From Cyrtodaria siliqua (taxonomy: Eukaryota; Mollusca; Bivalvia; Adapedonta; Hiatellidae): DNA of 64,000 bases. Location of the stretch: the NCBI GenBank assembly GCA_037043455.1, contig JAWPHD010010359.1, positions 1 through 64,000 of the forward strand. Direction: 5' to 3'. Below, one piece after another: positions 1 to 11,640 of the stretch. How positions within the stretch are numbered: the first letter of the stretch is position 1; the number at the start of each line of letters is the position of its first letter. The notes beneath the pieces are model-generated. The model did not search any database. It saw only the letters and a program-made list of their open reading frames with translations, and was not told the origin of the DNA. The position numbers and the translations under genes were made by a program.

Positions 1-237
1 CATTTAAAGAGTTCCACACCTATATACATAACATATCTATTTTGAGAATCCAAGCTCTATAGACACAGTATAAACGGCTTTAACAAGCCAGGCCAAATCC
101 CAAAAACAAACTCATAATTCATTTTATCATGCAGATGTGCACTTTTCTTCCCAATAAAGGGGTGACCTATTACATTTTGCTTTCTTAGCCACTGGCCAAT
201 AAAGCAAATCAATGCGGAATCCCTCGGCGTTTATTGT

Positions 238-285
238 ACGTAACGTTATCTGACGTCATGCACGTAACGTTGCCTGACATCATAA
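238..285. promoter_or_regulatory. Tandem CRE-like motif pair
   Basis: Two 24-bp tandem units both contain ACGTAACGTT. The first continues to TGACGTCA at 251-258, the palindromic cAMP-response element consensus; the second has the diverged TGACATCA. They lie 20 to 70 bp upstream of an ATG in good Kozak context (306). This is what a short promoter would look like, but function is inference from motif and position only. Confidence 0.3.
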
Positions 286-305
286 AACAAACAAAAAACA
301 ACAAC

Positions 306-344
306 ATGGCGGCGTCCTCGATAAGCGTAACATTCGGAGAAAAG
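306..344 (+). other. Possible first coding exon (13 codons) with 5' splice site
   Basis: ATG at 306 sits in a favourable context (AACAACATGG). Thirteen codons read MAASSISVTFGEK and end in AAG immediately before GTAAGA at 345, a strong donor-like sequence, in phase 0. Upstream is the CRE-like pair. GC content is higher here than in the surroundings. I do not recognise the peptide. It could be the start of a host gene or a captured promoter-exon fragment in the insertion; no partner exon was identified. Confidence 0.25.
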
Positions 345-385
345 GTAAGAATAGTAATTCATACAGAAATGTGGATAATCTACAT

Positions 386-545
386 GATAAATAGAATATT
401 ATGTCAGTGCCTTTTACTATCAAGTTTATTAGGCTCGGCACGAAAACGAAGAATGGCTCGGCAGAGCCTCACCATTCTTCGTTTTCTAAGCCTCGCCTAA
501 TAAACTTGATAGTAAAAGGCACTGACATAATATTCACTATTTATC
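386..545. repeat. Foldback (inverted repeat), arms about 75 bp
   Basis: The left arm starts GATAAATAG and runs through ATTATGTCAGTGCC, ACTATCAAGTTTATTAGGC and ACGAAGAATGG. The right arm has the reverse complement in mirrored order, ending CTATTTATC. The loop is only about 10-15 bases near 455-470. The structure would form a long hairpin in DNA or RNA and overlaps the right edge of the 412-bp insertion. Confidence 0.75.
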
Positions 546-929
546 CATATTTAAACCCCGTGAATAAACCTATACTTTTAATCTGAAAATATACATTATT
601 ACATGACCCTAAACACCTAAACAGAGTTTTGATAAGTGATTTTGTAGTGTATTTTGCCCTTATTTGGCGGGCTAGTTTCTTAAAATATGGGGTCATATGT
701 GATTTATATTATTATTCTCTAGTTTCATGAAATGATTGTATAATATATAAATAACACCGTCATTGATTATTGCCGAAGTGATTATTTAGATAACGCAACG
801 TCATTTTCTTGAACATGTCATAAATAAAACTGCATTAACTGCTTTTTTAGTGTGCTTTTTTTTCCATAAACAAGTGCGATAGAAACCGTTATATAAATAT
901 CATCTTTACCTACATAATTAAAAAAAAAA

Positions 930-1030
930 GTACTGAATTGCGTCAATGTTCTTATGGGATTTGAACCCCATATAAAATCAATCCATTAGTGGGTGTTTAA
1001 CGCGAAGTAACCATTTGACTGTGCCAGTAC
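930..1030 (-). ncRNA. Type-A T-arm hairpin module (degenerate copy)
   Basis: On the minus strand the module begins GTACTGGC, ends CAGTAC, and carries a B-box-like GTTCAAATC within a short hairpin. This copy has small changes in the A-box side (CACAGTC for CATAGTC) and in the hairpin. See the copy at 11337 for the full description. Confidence 0.5.
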
Positions 1031-1194
1031 TCGACGCAAACATGGACAATTTACGGATATATAGGCAAACCAATATATTTCTCATGCCCCGTGCTATAAA
1101 ACTGCGATTGGTCTAAGGGAGATAACTGCTACTCTGCTTAATCAAAAATGAGTGTCGCAGTTATAAGCCCTAAGTTTCGTAATTACATAATGAT

Positions 1195-3665
1195 CTCGAT
1201 CGATTGTAACCTACATTATGGTAACCTACATACCGTTAACCAACATAAAGATGTCGTACATAATGGCAACCAACGTAACTCACGTAACGGTAAACTCACT
1301 GCGTATCGGTAACCTAAATAACGATGACAAACATAACGGTAACCTAAATAACGATAACAAACTAACGGTAACCTAATTACGATAACACACATAACGGTAA
1401 ACTTATTACATAACGGTAACCTACATAATGGTAACCTACATTAACGGTAACCTACATAACGGTGACCTACATAACGGTAACCTTATAACGGTAACCTTCC
1501 TAACGGTAACCTACATAGCAGTAACCTTCATAATGGTAACCTTCATAGTGGTAACCTACATAACGGTAACCTTCATAGTGGTAACCTACATAACGGTAAC
1601 ACCTCATAGTGGTAACCTACATAACGGTAACCTTCATAGTGGTAACCTACATAACGGTAATCTACATAACCTACATAACGGATATTATCTGACTTAACAA
1701 AAAAAAGTGTTCCAGTTATAAGTTCTAAGTTTCGTAAATCAAATGGTTCACCTCATATCGATAACTATAATGTTAACCTACATAATGGTAACCTTCATTA
1801 CGGTAACCTATATAATGGTAACATACATAAAGGTAACCTTCATAATGGTAACCTACATAACGGTAAGCTACATAATGGGAACATACATAACATTCATAAC
1901 GGTAACCTACATAATGGTAACATACATAATGGTAACCTACATAGCAGTAACCTACATAACGGTAACCTACAGTAATGGTAACCTACATAATGGTAACCTA
2001 CATAGCGGTAACCTACATAACGGTAACCTACATAACGGTAACCTACAGTAATGGTAACCTACATAGCAGTAACCTACATAACGGTAACCTACATAACGGT
2101 AACCTACATAATGGTAATCTACATAGTGGTAACCTACATAATGGTAACATACATAACCTTCATAACGGTAACCTACATAATGGTAACATACATAATGGTA
2201 ACCTACATAGCGGTAACCTACATAATGGTAACCTACATAACGGTAACATACATAACGGTTACCTACATAATGGTAACCTTCATAACGGTAACCTACATAA
2301 TGGTAACCTGCATAAAGGTAACATACATAACCTACATAATGGTAACCTACATAACGATAACCTACATAATGGTAACATACATAACGGTAACCTACATAAC
2401 GATAACATACATAATGGTAACCTTCATAACTGTAACCTTCATAACGGTAACCTACATAAAGGTAACCTACATAACGGTAACCTACATAACGGTAACCTAC
2501 ATAAAGATAACCTACATAAAGGTAACCTTCATAACGGTAACCTTCATAACGGTAACCTACATAATTGTAACCTACATACAGGTAACCTACATAAAGGTAA
2601 CCTTCATAACAGTAACCTTCATAACGGTAACCTACATACCGGTAACCTACATAATGGTAACCTACATAACGGTAACCTACATAAAGGTAACCTTCATAAC
2701 GGTAACCTTCATAACGGTAACCTAAATACCGGTAACCTACATAATGGTAACCTACATAAAGGTAACCTACATAAAGGTAACCTTCATAACGGTAACCTTC
2801 ATAATGGTAAGCTACATACCGGTAACCTACATAATGGTAACCTACATAACGTTAACCTACATAACAATAACCTACATAGCGGTAACCTACATAACGGTAA
2901 CCTACATAATGGTAACCTACATGACAGTAACCTACATAACGGTAACCTACATAACATACATAACGGATATTATCTGACTAAACAAAAATAAGTGTTCCAA
3001 TAATAAGTTCTAAGTTTCGTAAATAAACCTACCCAACAATAACCTACAAAACGGTAACCTTCAAAACGGTAACCTACATAATGGTAAGGTTTATAACGGT
3101 AACCTACATAATGGTAACATTCATAACGATAACCTACATAAAGGTAACCTACATAACGGTAACCTACATAACGGCAACCTACATAACGGTAACCTACATA
3201 ACGGTAACCTACATAAAGGTAACCTACATAACAGTAACCTTCATAACGGTAACCTACATAACGGTAACCTTCATAACGGTAACCTACATAACGGTAACCT
3301 ACATAATGGTAACCTACATACTGGTAACCTACATAGCAGTAACCTACATAACGGTAACCTACATAACGGTAAACTTCATAACAGTAACCTACATAATGGT
3401 AACCTTCATAATGGTAACCTACATAACGGTAACCTTCATAACGGTAACCTACATAACGGTAACCTTCATAACGGTAACCTACATAACAGTAGCCTACATA
3501 ATGTTAACCTACATACTGGTAACCTACATAGCGGTAACCTACATAACGGTAACCTACATAACGGTAAACTTCATAACGGTAACCTACATAATGGTAACCT
3601 ACATAATGGTAACCTACATAACGGTAACCTTCATAACGGTTACCTACATAACATATATAACAGAT
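1195..3665. repeat. 15-bp satellite (ACGGTAACCTACATA)n, three blocks
   Basis: The array is made of 15-bp units, consensus ACGGTAACCTACATA, with common variants ATGG, AAGG, AGCGG and CTTCATA. Because 15 is a multiple of 3 and the unit lacks stops in several frames, long open frames appear (for example 1975-2991) with five-residue periodicity. I treat these as artefacts. Two spacers of about 60 bp (1680-1741 and 2962-3027) interrupt the array; each repeats the F1 3' landmark ending CTAAGTTTCGTAA, so the array is built from larger modules of spacer plus 15-mers. Confidence 0.95.
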
Positions 3666-3795
3666 ATTAAGTTAGTCATATATGCCATAAGTTGTGTAAA
3701 AAAAAGAAAAGAATATCACTTAACTTATTTAGGTAGATGTATTACATATATTTTTTGCATTGTTTACCCATTTTTACCCACCACTAATTCTCCAA
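3666..3795. other. Spacer between satellites
   Basis: About 130 bp of AT-rich sequence with no gene or recognisable element separates the 15-bp and 38-bp arrays. Confidence 0.5.
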
Positions 3796-4321
3796 ATCAG
3801 TGGCATCTTCACCTACAGTACTAACGGCGATTGATGATCTGCATCTTCACCTACAGTACTAACGGCGATGGATGATCTGCAACTTCACCTACAGTACTAA
3901 CGGCGATTGACGATCTGCATCTTCACCTACAGTACTAACGGCGATTGATGATCTGCATCTTCACCTACAGTACTAACGGCGATTGACGATCTGCATCTTC
4001 ACCTACAGTACTAACGGCGATGGATGATCTGCATCTTCACCTACAGTACTAACGGCGATTGATGGATTATCTGCATCTTCACATACAATACTAACGGCGA
4101 TTGATGATCTGCATCTTCACCTACAGTACTAACGGCGATGGATTATCTGCAACTTCACCTACAGTACTAACGGCGATGGATTATCTGCATCTTCACATAC
4201 AATACTCACGGCGATTGATGGATTATCTGCATCTTCACCTACAGTACTAACGGCGATTGATGATCTGCAACTTCACCTACAGTACTAACGGCGATTGATG
4301 GATTATCTGCATCTTCACATA
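3796..4321. repeat. 38-bp satellite, left segment
   Basis: The unit is 38 bp with core TGCATCTTCACCTACAGTAC followed by TAACGGCGATTGATGATC. A 42-bp variant has an extra GATG step (GATTGATGGATTATC). About 14 units lie left of the MITE at 4322. The sequence continues seamlessly on the other side of it. Confidence 0.95.
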
Positions 4322-4884
4322 CAGTGCTTTGGGGTGTATAGAATCATTGGTAGTAAAGAATCAGTTCCTGTTTAAAATCAATTTTCTCAGCTCATATATT
4401 TTAGATTATTTTAAAACTTTCCAGGCTTAAAGATAATTCATATAAGCATACATTTATTCAACGGTAAAATTATTTGGGACATATTTCCATGCAAAATATA
4501 TCACTAGGTGCAACACCTCTCAGAAAAAATGATTCTATACTACCTGAATGAAGTGCGTTTTTGAAACGAAAAATTCATACTGTCACAATAAACTCAGAAA
4601 TAAATATTTGCTGTTTTAACAAATGTTAGGGACAAAAGTCAAAATGCAATCATCAATTAAGGTAACTTGTTGACTTTTGGCGCTTTTAAGGATAAAATGA
4701 AATTATGTAAATATTAGTGCAAAAACGCCTATTAAAAAATCACAGCTTCAGGACAATAATTTTAGAAATTTTGCTATCATACAACTTAAAAGGTAAATCT
4801 AAATCAGAAATTAAATAAACATTTTCCTTTCATTTTAAAATGAGACGTTTAACCCAAGTGATTCTATACCCCCCCAAAGCACTG
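4322..4884. mobile_element. Tc1/mariner-like MITE, 563 bp, TA target duplication
   Basis: The element has inverted ends: the left starts CAGTGCTTTGGGGTGTATAG and the right end is its near-perfect reverse complement (TATACCCCCCCAAAGCACTG), matching over about 25 bp. TA flanks it on both sides (4320-4321 and 4885-4886). Removing element plus one TA restores a normal satellite junction CACATACAATACTAACGG, which occurs intact at about 4080, so the empty site is known. CAGTG termini with TA duplication are typical of Tc1/mariner elements. There is no transposase ORF, so it is non-autonomous. Confidence 0.9.
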
Positions 4885-7800
4885 TACAATACTAACGGCG
4901 ATTGATGATCTGCATCTTCACCTACAGTACTAACGGCGATTGATGATCTGCATCTTCACCTACAGTACTAACGGCGATTGACGATCTGCATCTTCACCTA
5001 CAGTACTAACGGCGATGGATGATCTGCATCTTCACCTACAGTACTAACGGCGATGGATGATCTGCATCTTCACCTACAGTACTAACGGCGATTGATGATC
5101 TGCATCTTCACCTACAGTACTAACGGCGATTGACGATCTGCATCTTCACCTACAGTACTAACGGCGATGGATGATCTGCATCTTCACCTACAGTACTAAC
5201 GGCGATTGATGATCTGCATCTTCACCTACAGTACTAACGGCGATTGACGATCTGCATCTTCACCTACAGTACTAACGGCGATGGACGATCTGCATCTTCA
5301 CCTACAGTACTAACGGCGATTGATGGATTATCTGCATCTTCACCTACAGTACTAACGGCGATTGATGATCTGCATCTTTACCTACAGTACTAACGGCGAT
5401 TGACGATCTGCATCTTCACCTACAGTACTAACGGCGATTGATGATCTGCATCTTCACCTACAGTACTAACGGCGATGGATGATCTGCATCTTCACCTACA
5501 GTACTAACGGCGATTGATGGATTATCTGCAACTTCACCTACAGTACTCACGGCGATTGATGGATTATCTGCATCTTCACATACAATACTAACGGCGATTG
5601 ATGATCTGCATCTTCACCTACAGTACTAACGGCGATGGATTATCTGCATCTTCACCTACAGTACTAACGGCGATGGATTATCTGCATCTTCACCTACAGT
5701 ACTAACGGCGATGGATTATCTGCAACTTCACCTACAGTACTAACGGCGATGGATTATCTGCATCTTCACCTACAGTACTAACGGCGATGGATTATCTGCA
5801 TCTTCACCTACAGTACTAACGGCGATGGATTATCTGCATCTTCACCTACAGTACTAACGGCGATGGATTATCTGCATCTTCACCTACAGTACTAACGGCG
5901 ATTGATGATCTGCATCTTCACCTACAGTACTTACGGCGATTGATGATCTGCATCTTCACCTACAGTACTAACGGCGATGGATTATCTGCATCTTCACCTA
6001 CAGTACTAACGGCGATGGATTATCTGCAACTTCACCTACAGTACTAACGGCGATGGATTATCTGCATCTTCACCTACAGTACTAACGGCGATGGATTATC
6101 TGCATCTTCACCTACAGTACTAACGGCGATTGATGATCTGCATCTTCACCTACAGTACTAACGGCGATTGACGATCTGCATCTTCACCTACAGTACTAAC
6201 GGCGATTGATGATCTGCATCTTCACCTACAGTACTAACGGCGATTGATGATCTGCATCTTCACCTACAGTACTAACGGCGATTGATGGATGATCTGCATC
6301 TTCACCTACAGTACTAACGGCGATTGATGATCTGCATCTTCACCTACAGTACTAACGGCGATTGATGATTTGCAACTTCACCTACAGTACTAACGGCGAT
6401 TGATCATCTGCATCTTCACCTACAGTACTAACGGCGATTGATGATCTGCATCTTCACCTACAGTACTAACGGCGATTGATGATCTGCATCTTCACCTACA
6501 GTACTAACGGCGATTGATGGATGATCTGCATCTTCACCTACAGTACTAACGGCGATTGATGATCTGCATCTTCATCTACAATACTATCGGCGATTGCTGA
6601 TCTGCATCTTCACCTACAGTACTAACGGCGATTTATGGATTATCTGCATCTTCACCTACAGTACTAACGGCGATTGATGATCGGCATCTTCACCTACAGT
6701 ACTAACGGCGATTGACGATCTGCATCTTCACCTACAGTACTAACGGCGATTGATGGATTATCTGCATCTTCACATACAGTACTAACGGCGATTGATGGAT
6801 TATCTGCATCTTCACCTACAGTACTAACGGCGATTGATGATCTGCATCTTCACCTACAGTACTAACGGCGATTGATGGATTATCTGCATCTTCACCTACA
6901 GTACTAACGGCGATTGATGGATTATCTGCAACTTCACCTACAGTACTAACGGCGATTGATGATCTGCATCTTCACCTATAGTACTAACGGCGATTGATGG
7001 ATTATCTGCATCTTCACCTACAGTACTAACGGCGATTGATGATCGGCATCTTCACCTACAGTACTAACGGCGATTGATGATCTGCATCTTCACCTACAGT
7101 ACTAACGGCGATTGATGATCTGCATCTTCACCTACAGTACTAACGGCGATTGATAGATTATCTGCATCTTCACCTACAGTACTAACGGCGATGGGTGATC
7201 TGCATCTTAACCTAAAGTACTAGCGGCGATTGATGATCTGCAACTTCACCTACAGTACTAACGGCGATTGACGATCTGCATCTTCACCTACAGTACTAAC
7301 GGCGATTGACGATCTGCATCTTCACCTACAGTACTAACGGCGATTGATGGATTATCTGCATCTTCACCTACAGTACTAACGGCGATGGATGATCTGCATC
7401 TTCACCTACAGTACTAACGGCGATTGATGATCTGCATCTTCACCTACAGTACTAACGGCGATGGATGATCTGCATCTTCACCTACAGTACTAACGGCGAT
7501 TGACGATCTGCATCTTCACCTACAGTACTAACGGCGATTGACGATCTGCATCTTCACCTACAGTACTAACGGCGATTGATGGATTATCTGCATCTTCACC
7601 TACAGTACTAACGGCGATGGATGATCTGCATCTTCACCTACAGTACTAACGGCGATTGATGATCTGCATCTTCACCTACAGTACTAACGGCGATGGATGA
7701 TCTGCATCTTCACCTACAGTACTAACGGCGATTGATGGATTATCTGCATTTTCACCTACAGTACTAACGGCGATTGATGATCTGCATCTTCACCTATAGT

Positions 7801-10598
7801 ACTAACGGCGATTGATGGATTATCTGCATCTTCACCTACAGTACTAACGACGATTGATGATCTGCATCTTCACCTATAGTACTAACGGCGATGGATGATC
7901 TGCATCTTCACCTACAGTACTAACGGCGATTGATGGATTATCTGCATTTTCACCTACAGTACTAACGGCGATTGATGATCTGCATTTTCACCTATAGTAC
8001 TAACGGCGATTGATGGATTATCTGCATCTTCACCTACAGTACTAACGGCGATTGATGGATTAGCTGCATCTTCACCTACAGTACTGACGGCGATTGATGA
8101 TCTGCATCTTCACCTACAGTACTAACGGCGATGGATGATCTGCATCTTCACCTACAGTACTAACGGCGATTGATGGATTATCTGCATCTTCACCTACAGT
8201 ACTAACGGCGATTGATGATCTGCAACTTCACCTACAGTACTAACGGCGATTGACGATCTGCATCTTCACCTACAGTACTAACGGCGATTGATGGATTATC
8301 TGCATCTTCACCTACAGTACTAACGGCGATGGATTATCTGCATCTTCACCTACAGTACTAACGGCGATTGATGATCTGCATCTTCACCTACAGTACTAAC
8401 GGCGATTGATGATCTGCATCTTCACCTACAGTACTAACGGCGATTGATGGATTATCTGCATCTTCACCTACAGTACTAACGGCGATTGATGATCTGCATC
8501 TTCACCTACAGTACTAACGGCGATTGATGGATTATCTGCATCTTCACCTACAGTACTAACGGCGATTGATGGATTATCTGCATCTTCACCTACAGTACTA
8601 ACGGCGATTGATGATCTGCATCTTCACCTATAGTACTAACGGCGATTGATGGATTATCTGCATCTTCACCTACAGTACTAACGGCGATTGATGATCTGCA
8701 TCTTCACCTACAGTACTAACGGCGATGGATGATCTGCATCTTCACCTACAGTACTAACGGCGATTGATGGATTATCTGCATTTTCACCTACAGTACTAAC
8801 GGCGATTGATGATCTGCAACTTCACCTACAGTACTAACGGCGATTGACGATCTGCATCTTCACCTACAGTACTAACGGCGATTGATGGATTATCTGCATC
8901 TTCACCTACAGTACTAACGACGATTGATGATCTGCAACTTCACCTACAGTACTAACGGCGATTGACGATCTGCATCTTCACCTACAGTACTAACGGCGAT
9001 TGATGATCTGCATCTTCACCTACAGTACTAACGGCGATTGATGATCTGCATCTTCACCTACAATACTAACGGTGATTGATGATCTGCATCTTCACCTACA
9101 ATACTAACGGTGATTGATGGATGATCTGCATCTTCACCTACAGTACTCACGGCGATTGATGGATTATCTGCATCTACACCTACAGTACTAACGGCGATTG
9201 ATGATCTGCATCTTCACCTACAATACTAACGGTGATTGATGATCTGCATCTTCACCTACAATACTAACGGTGATTGATGGATGATCTGCATCTTCACCTA
9301 CAGTACTCACGGCGATTGATGGATTATCTGCATCTTCACCTACAGTACTAACGGCGATTGATGATCTGCATCTTCACCTACAGTACTAACGGCGATGGAT
9401 AATCTGCATCTTCACCTACAGTACTAACGGCGATTGATGATCTGCATCTTCACCTACAGTACTAACGGCGATTGATGATCTGCATCTTCACCTACAGTAC
9501 TAACGGCGATTGATGATCTGCATCTTCACCTACAGTACTAACGGCGATTGACGATCTGCATCTTCACCTACAGTACTAACGGCGATTGATGATCTGCATC
9601 TTCACCTACAGTACTAACGGCGATGGATAATCTGCATCTTCACCTACAGTACTAACGGCGATTGATGATCTGCATCTTCACCTACAGTACTAACGGCGAT
9701 TGCTGATCTGCATCTTCACCTACAGTACTAACGGCGATTGATGATCTGCATCTTCACCTACAGTACTAACGGCGATTGATGATCTGCATCTTCACCTACA
9801 GTACTAACGGCGATTGATGATCTGCATCTTCACCTACAGTACTAACGGCGATTGATGATCTGCATCTTCACCTACAGTACTAACGGCGATTGATGATCTG
9901 CATCTTCACCTACAGTACTAACGGCGATTGATGATCTGCATCTACACCTACAGTACTAACGGCGATTGATGATCTGCATCTTCACCTACAGTACTAACGG
10001 CGATTGATGATCTGCATCTTCACCTACAGTACTAACGGCGATTGATGATCTGCATCTTCACCTACAGTACTAACGGCGATTGATGATCTGCATCTTCACC
10101 TACAGTACTAACGGCGATTGATGATCTGCATCTACACCTACAGTACTAACGGCGATTGATGATCTGCATCTTCACCTACAATACTAACGGTGATTGATGA
10201 TCTGCATCTTCACCTACAATACTAACGGTGATTGATGGATGATCTGCATCTTCACCTACAGTACTCACGGCGATTGATGGATTATCTGCATCTTCACCTA
10301 CAGTACTAACGGCGATTGATGGATTATCTGCATCTTCACCTACAGTACTAACGGTGATTGATGGATGATCTGCATCTTCACCTACAGTACTAACGGCGAT
10401 GGGTGATCTGCATCTTCACCTAAAGTACTAGCGGCGATTGATGATCTGCAACTTCACCTACAGTACTAACGGCGATTGATGATCTGCATCTTCACCTACA
10501 GTACTAACGGCGATTGATGGATTATCTGCATCTTCACCTATAGTACTAACGGCGATTGACGATCTGCATCTTCACCTATAGTACTAACGGCGATTGAT
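4885..10598. repeat. 38-bp satellite, main segment, about 145 units
   Basis: This is a continuous array of 38-bp units and 42-bp variants with low divergence. Higher-order structure is visible: a six-unit block at about 7263-7495 is repeated at 7497-7728 in the same variant order, and a block with AATACTAACGGTGATTG variants recurs at about 9057, 9211 and 10168. Each unit contains TACTAAC and ends in CTTCACCTACAG. Nothing coding is supported. Confidence 0.95.
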
Positions 10599-10734
10599 GT
10601 TCTGCATCCCATTAAACTTCTCCCATGTTGCCCATTAATCCACACCCATGTTGCCCATTAATCCACACCCATGTTGCCCATTAATCCACACACGTGTTGC
10701 CCATTAATCCACACCAATGTTGCCCATTAATCGA
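10599..10734. repeat. 23-bp minisatellite of F1 (copy b)
   Basis: About six units with core CCCATTAATCCACACCCATG occur here. The same minisatellite lies at the same place in F1 copies at 23290 and 40465, just before the conserved GAAAGATAAGTACTGCTTAC. It is therefore a component of F1, not an independent array. Confidence 0.9.
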
Positions 10735-11640
10735 AAGATAAGTACTGCTTACAGTAGCTATCCCGCCAACAGCAGCCACAATTTACAACATCTGTAAACC
10801 GTTTCTAAACGTACTGACGGCGAGGTATGTACATAACATATATATATTTTGAGAATCCAAGCTCTATAGACACAGTATAAACGGCTTTAACACGCCAGGC
10901 CAAACCCCAAAAACAAACTCATAATTCATTTTATCCATATTTAAAACCCGTGAATAAACCTATACTTTTAATCTACACATATACATTATAACTTGAGCTA
11001 AACACCTAAACAGAGTTTTGATAAGTGATTTTGTAGTGTATTTTGCCCTTATTTGGTGGGCTAATTTCTTCAAATGTTGGGTAATATGTGATTTATATTA
11101 TTATTCTCTAGTTTCATGAAATGATTGTATAATATATAAATAACATTGGTTATTGCCGAAGTGATTATTTAGATAACGCAACGTCCTTTTTTTGAAAATA
11201 GCGTATATATGTGACGATGCAACATGTCATAAATAAAACTGGCATTAACTGCTTTTTGTGTGCTTTTTTTCATAAACAAGGGCGATAGAAACCATCATAT
11301 AAATATCGTCTTTACCTACATAATTAAAAAAAAAAAGTACTGAATTGCGTCAATGGTTCTTATGGGATTTGAACCCCATATAAAATCAATCAAGAGATGG
11401 TTGTATTTTGTTTAGCGAAGTAACCATTTGACTATGCCAGTACTCGATACATACGCGGACAATTTATGGATATATAGGCAAACCAATATATTTCGCAATA
11501 CCTTCTCAAAATCACGTGGTTTATGTCCGTGCTGTAAAACTGCTATTGGTCTAAGGGAGATAACTGCTACTCTGACTTGATAAAAAATGAGTGTTGCAGT
11601 TATAAGCCCTAAGTTTCGTAATTATAACGATAACCCACAT
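10735..11640. repeat. F1 dispersed repeat, copy b body
   Basis: This copy runs from GAAAGATAAGTACTGCTTAC through GAGAATCCAAGCTCTATAGA to the 3' landmark AAGCCCTAAGTTTCGTAATT, then into 15-bp repeats. It carries a well preserved type-A module at 11337-11443. No ORF is present. Confidence 0.85.
11337..11443 (-). ncRNA. Type-A T-arm hairpin module (reference copy)
   Basis: Read on the minus strand, the 107-nt module starts GTACTGGCATAGTCAAATGG and ends AACCATTGACGCAATTCAGT plus AC. GTACTG pairs with CAGTAC. GTCA-(A)-ATGGTT pairs with AACCATTGAC with one bulge. Inside, TATGGG-loop-CCCATA forms a T-arm-like hairpin whose loop holds the B-box match GTTCAAATC. The 5' side resembles an A box (TGGCATAGTC...GG). 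This is not a canonical tRNA cloverleaf, because the 3' strand pairs far beyond an acceptor stem. Seven copies lie in the window. A tRNA-derived SINE head is the main alternative. Confidence 0.5.

Larger units (their letters stand above)
128..539. mobile_element. 412-bp insertion in F1 copy a, flanked by TTTAT
   Basis: In other F1 copies the sequence reads straight from ATAATTCATTTTAT into CCATATTTAAAACCC. Here about 412 bp lies between these, with TTTAT on both sides (123-127 and 540-544), which suggests a 5-bp target duplication. The insert holds a 24-bp direct repeat containing TGACGTCA, an ATGGCGGCG start with a splice-donor-like end, and most of a foldback. No transposase is seen and no second copy occurs in the window. 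Confidence 0.55.
1..1194. repeat. F1 dispersed repeat, copy a (5' cut by window edge)
   Basis: This stretch matches 10830-11640, 23650-24326, 39490-40120, 40740-41500 and 58180-58930. Landmarks shared by the copies are GAGAATCCAAGCTCTATAGA, a run reading GCCAGGCCAAA, GAATAAACCTATACTTTTAA, and the 3' landmark AAGCCCTAAGTTTCGTAATT. This copy begins with CATTTAAAGAGTTCCAC, which in the fuller copies (23273 and 40449) precedes a 23-bp minisatellite that is missing here. No ORF is supported. The family runs directly into a 15-bp satellite at its right end. Its superfamily is unknown; conserved flanks around tandem cores resemble molluscan pearl-type elements, which is an analogy only. Confidence 0.75.

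Noticed and set aside
234..500. 88-codon ORF as a complete protein
   Set aside because: It reads through the splice-donor-like GTAAGA and into a foldback arm. Only the short 306-344 part has any exon-like features.
1975..2991. Long open frame of 338 codons with pentapeptide periodicity (NLHNG-type)
   Set aside because: The 15-bp unit is a multiple of three and lacks stops, so several frames stay open. Overlapping frames are equally long and no start, domain or splice context supports a protein.
1195..3665. Telomeric repeat
   Set aside because: The unit ACGGTAACCTACATA is not TTAGGG-like, and the array lies between dispersed elements.
3796..10598. CRISPR array
   Set aside because: Units are contiguous with no unique spacers of constant length, there are no cas genes, and the genome is eukaryotic.
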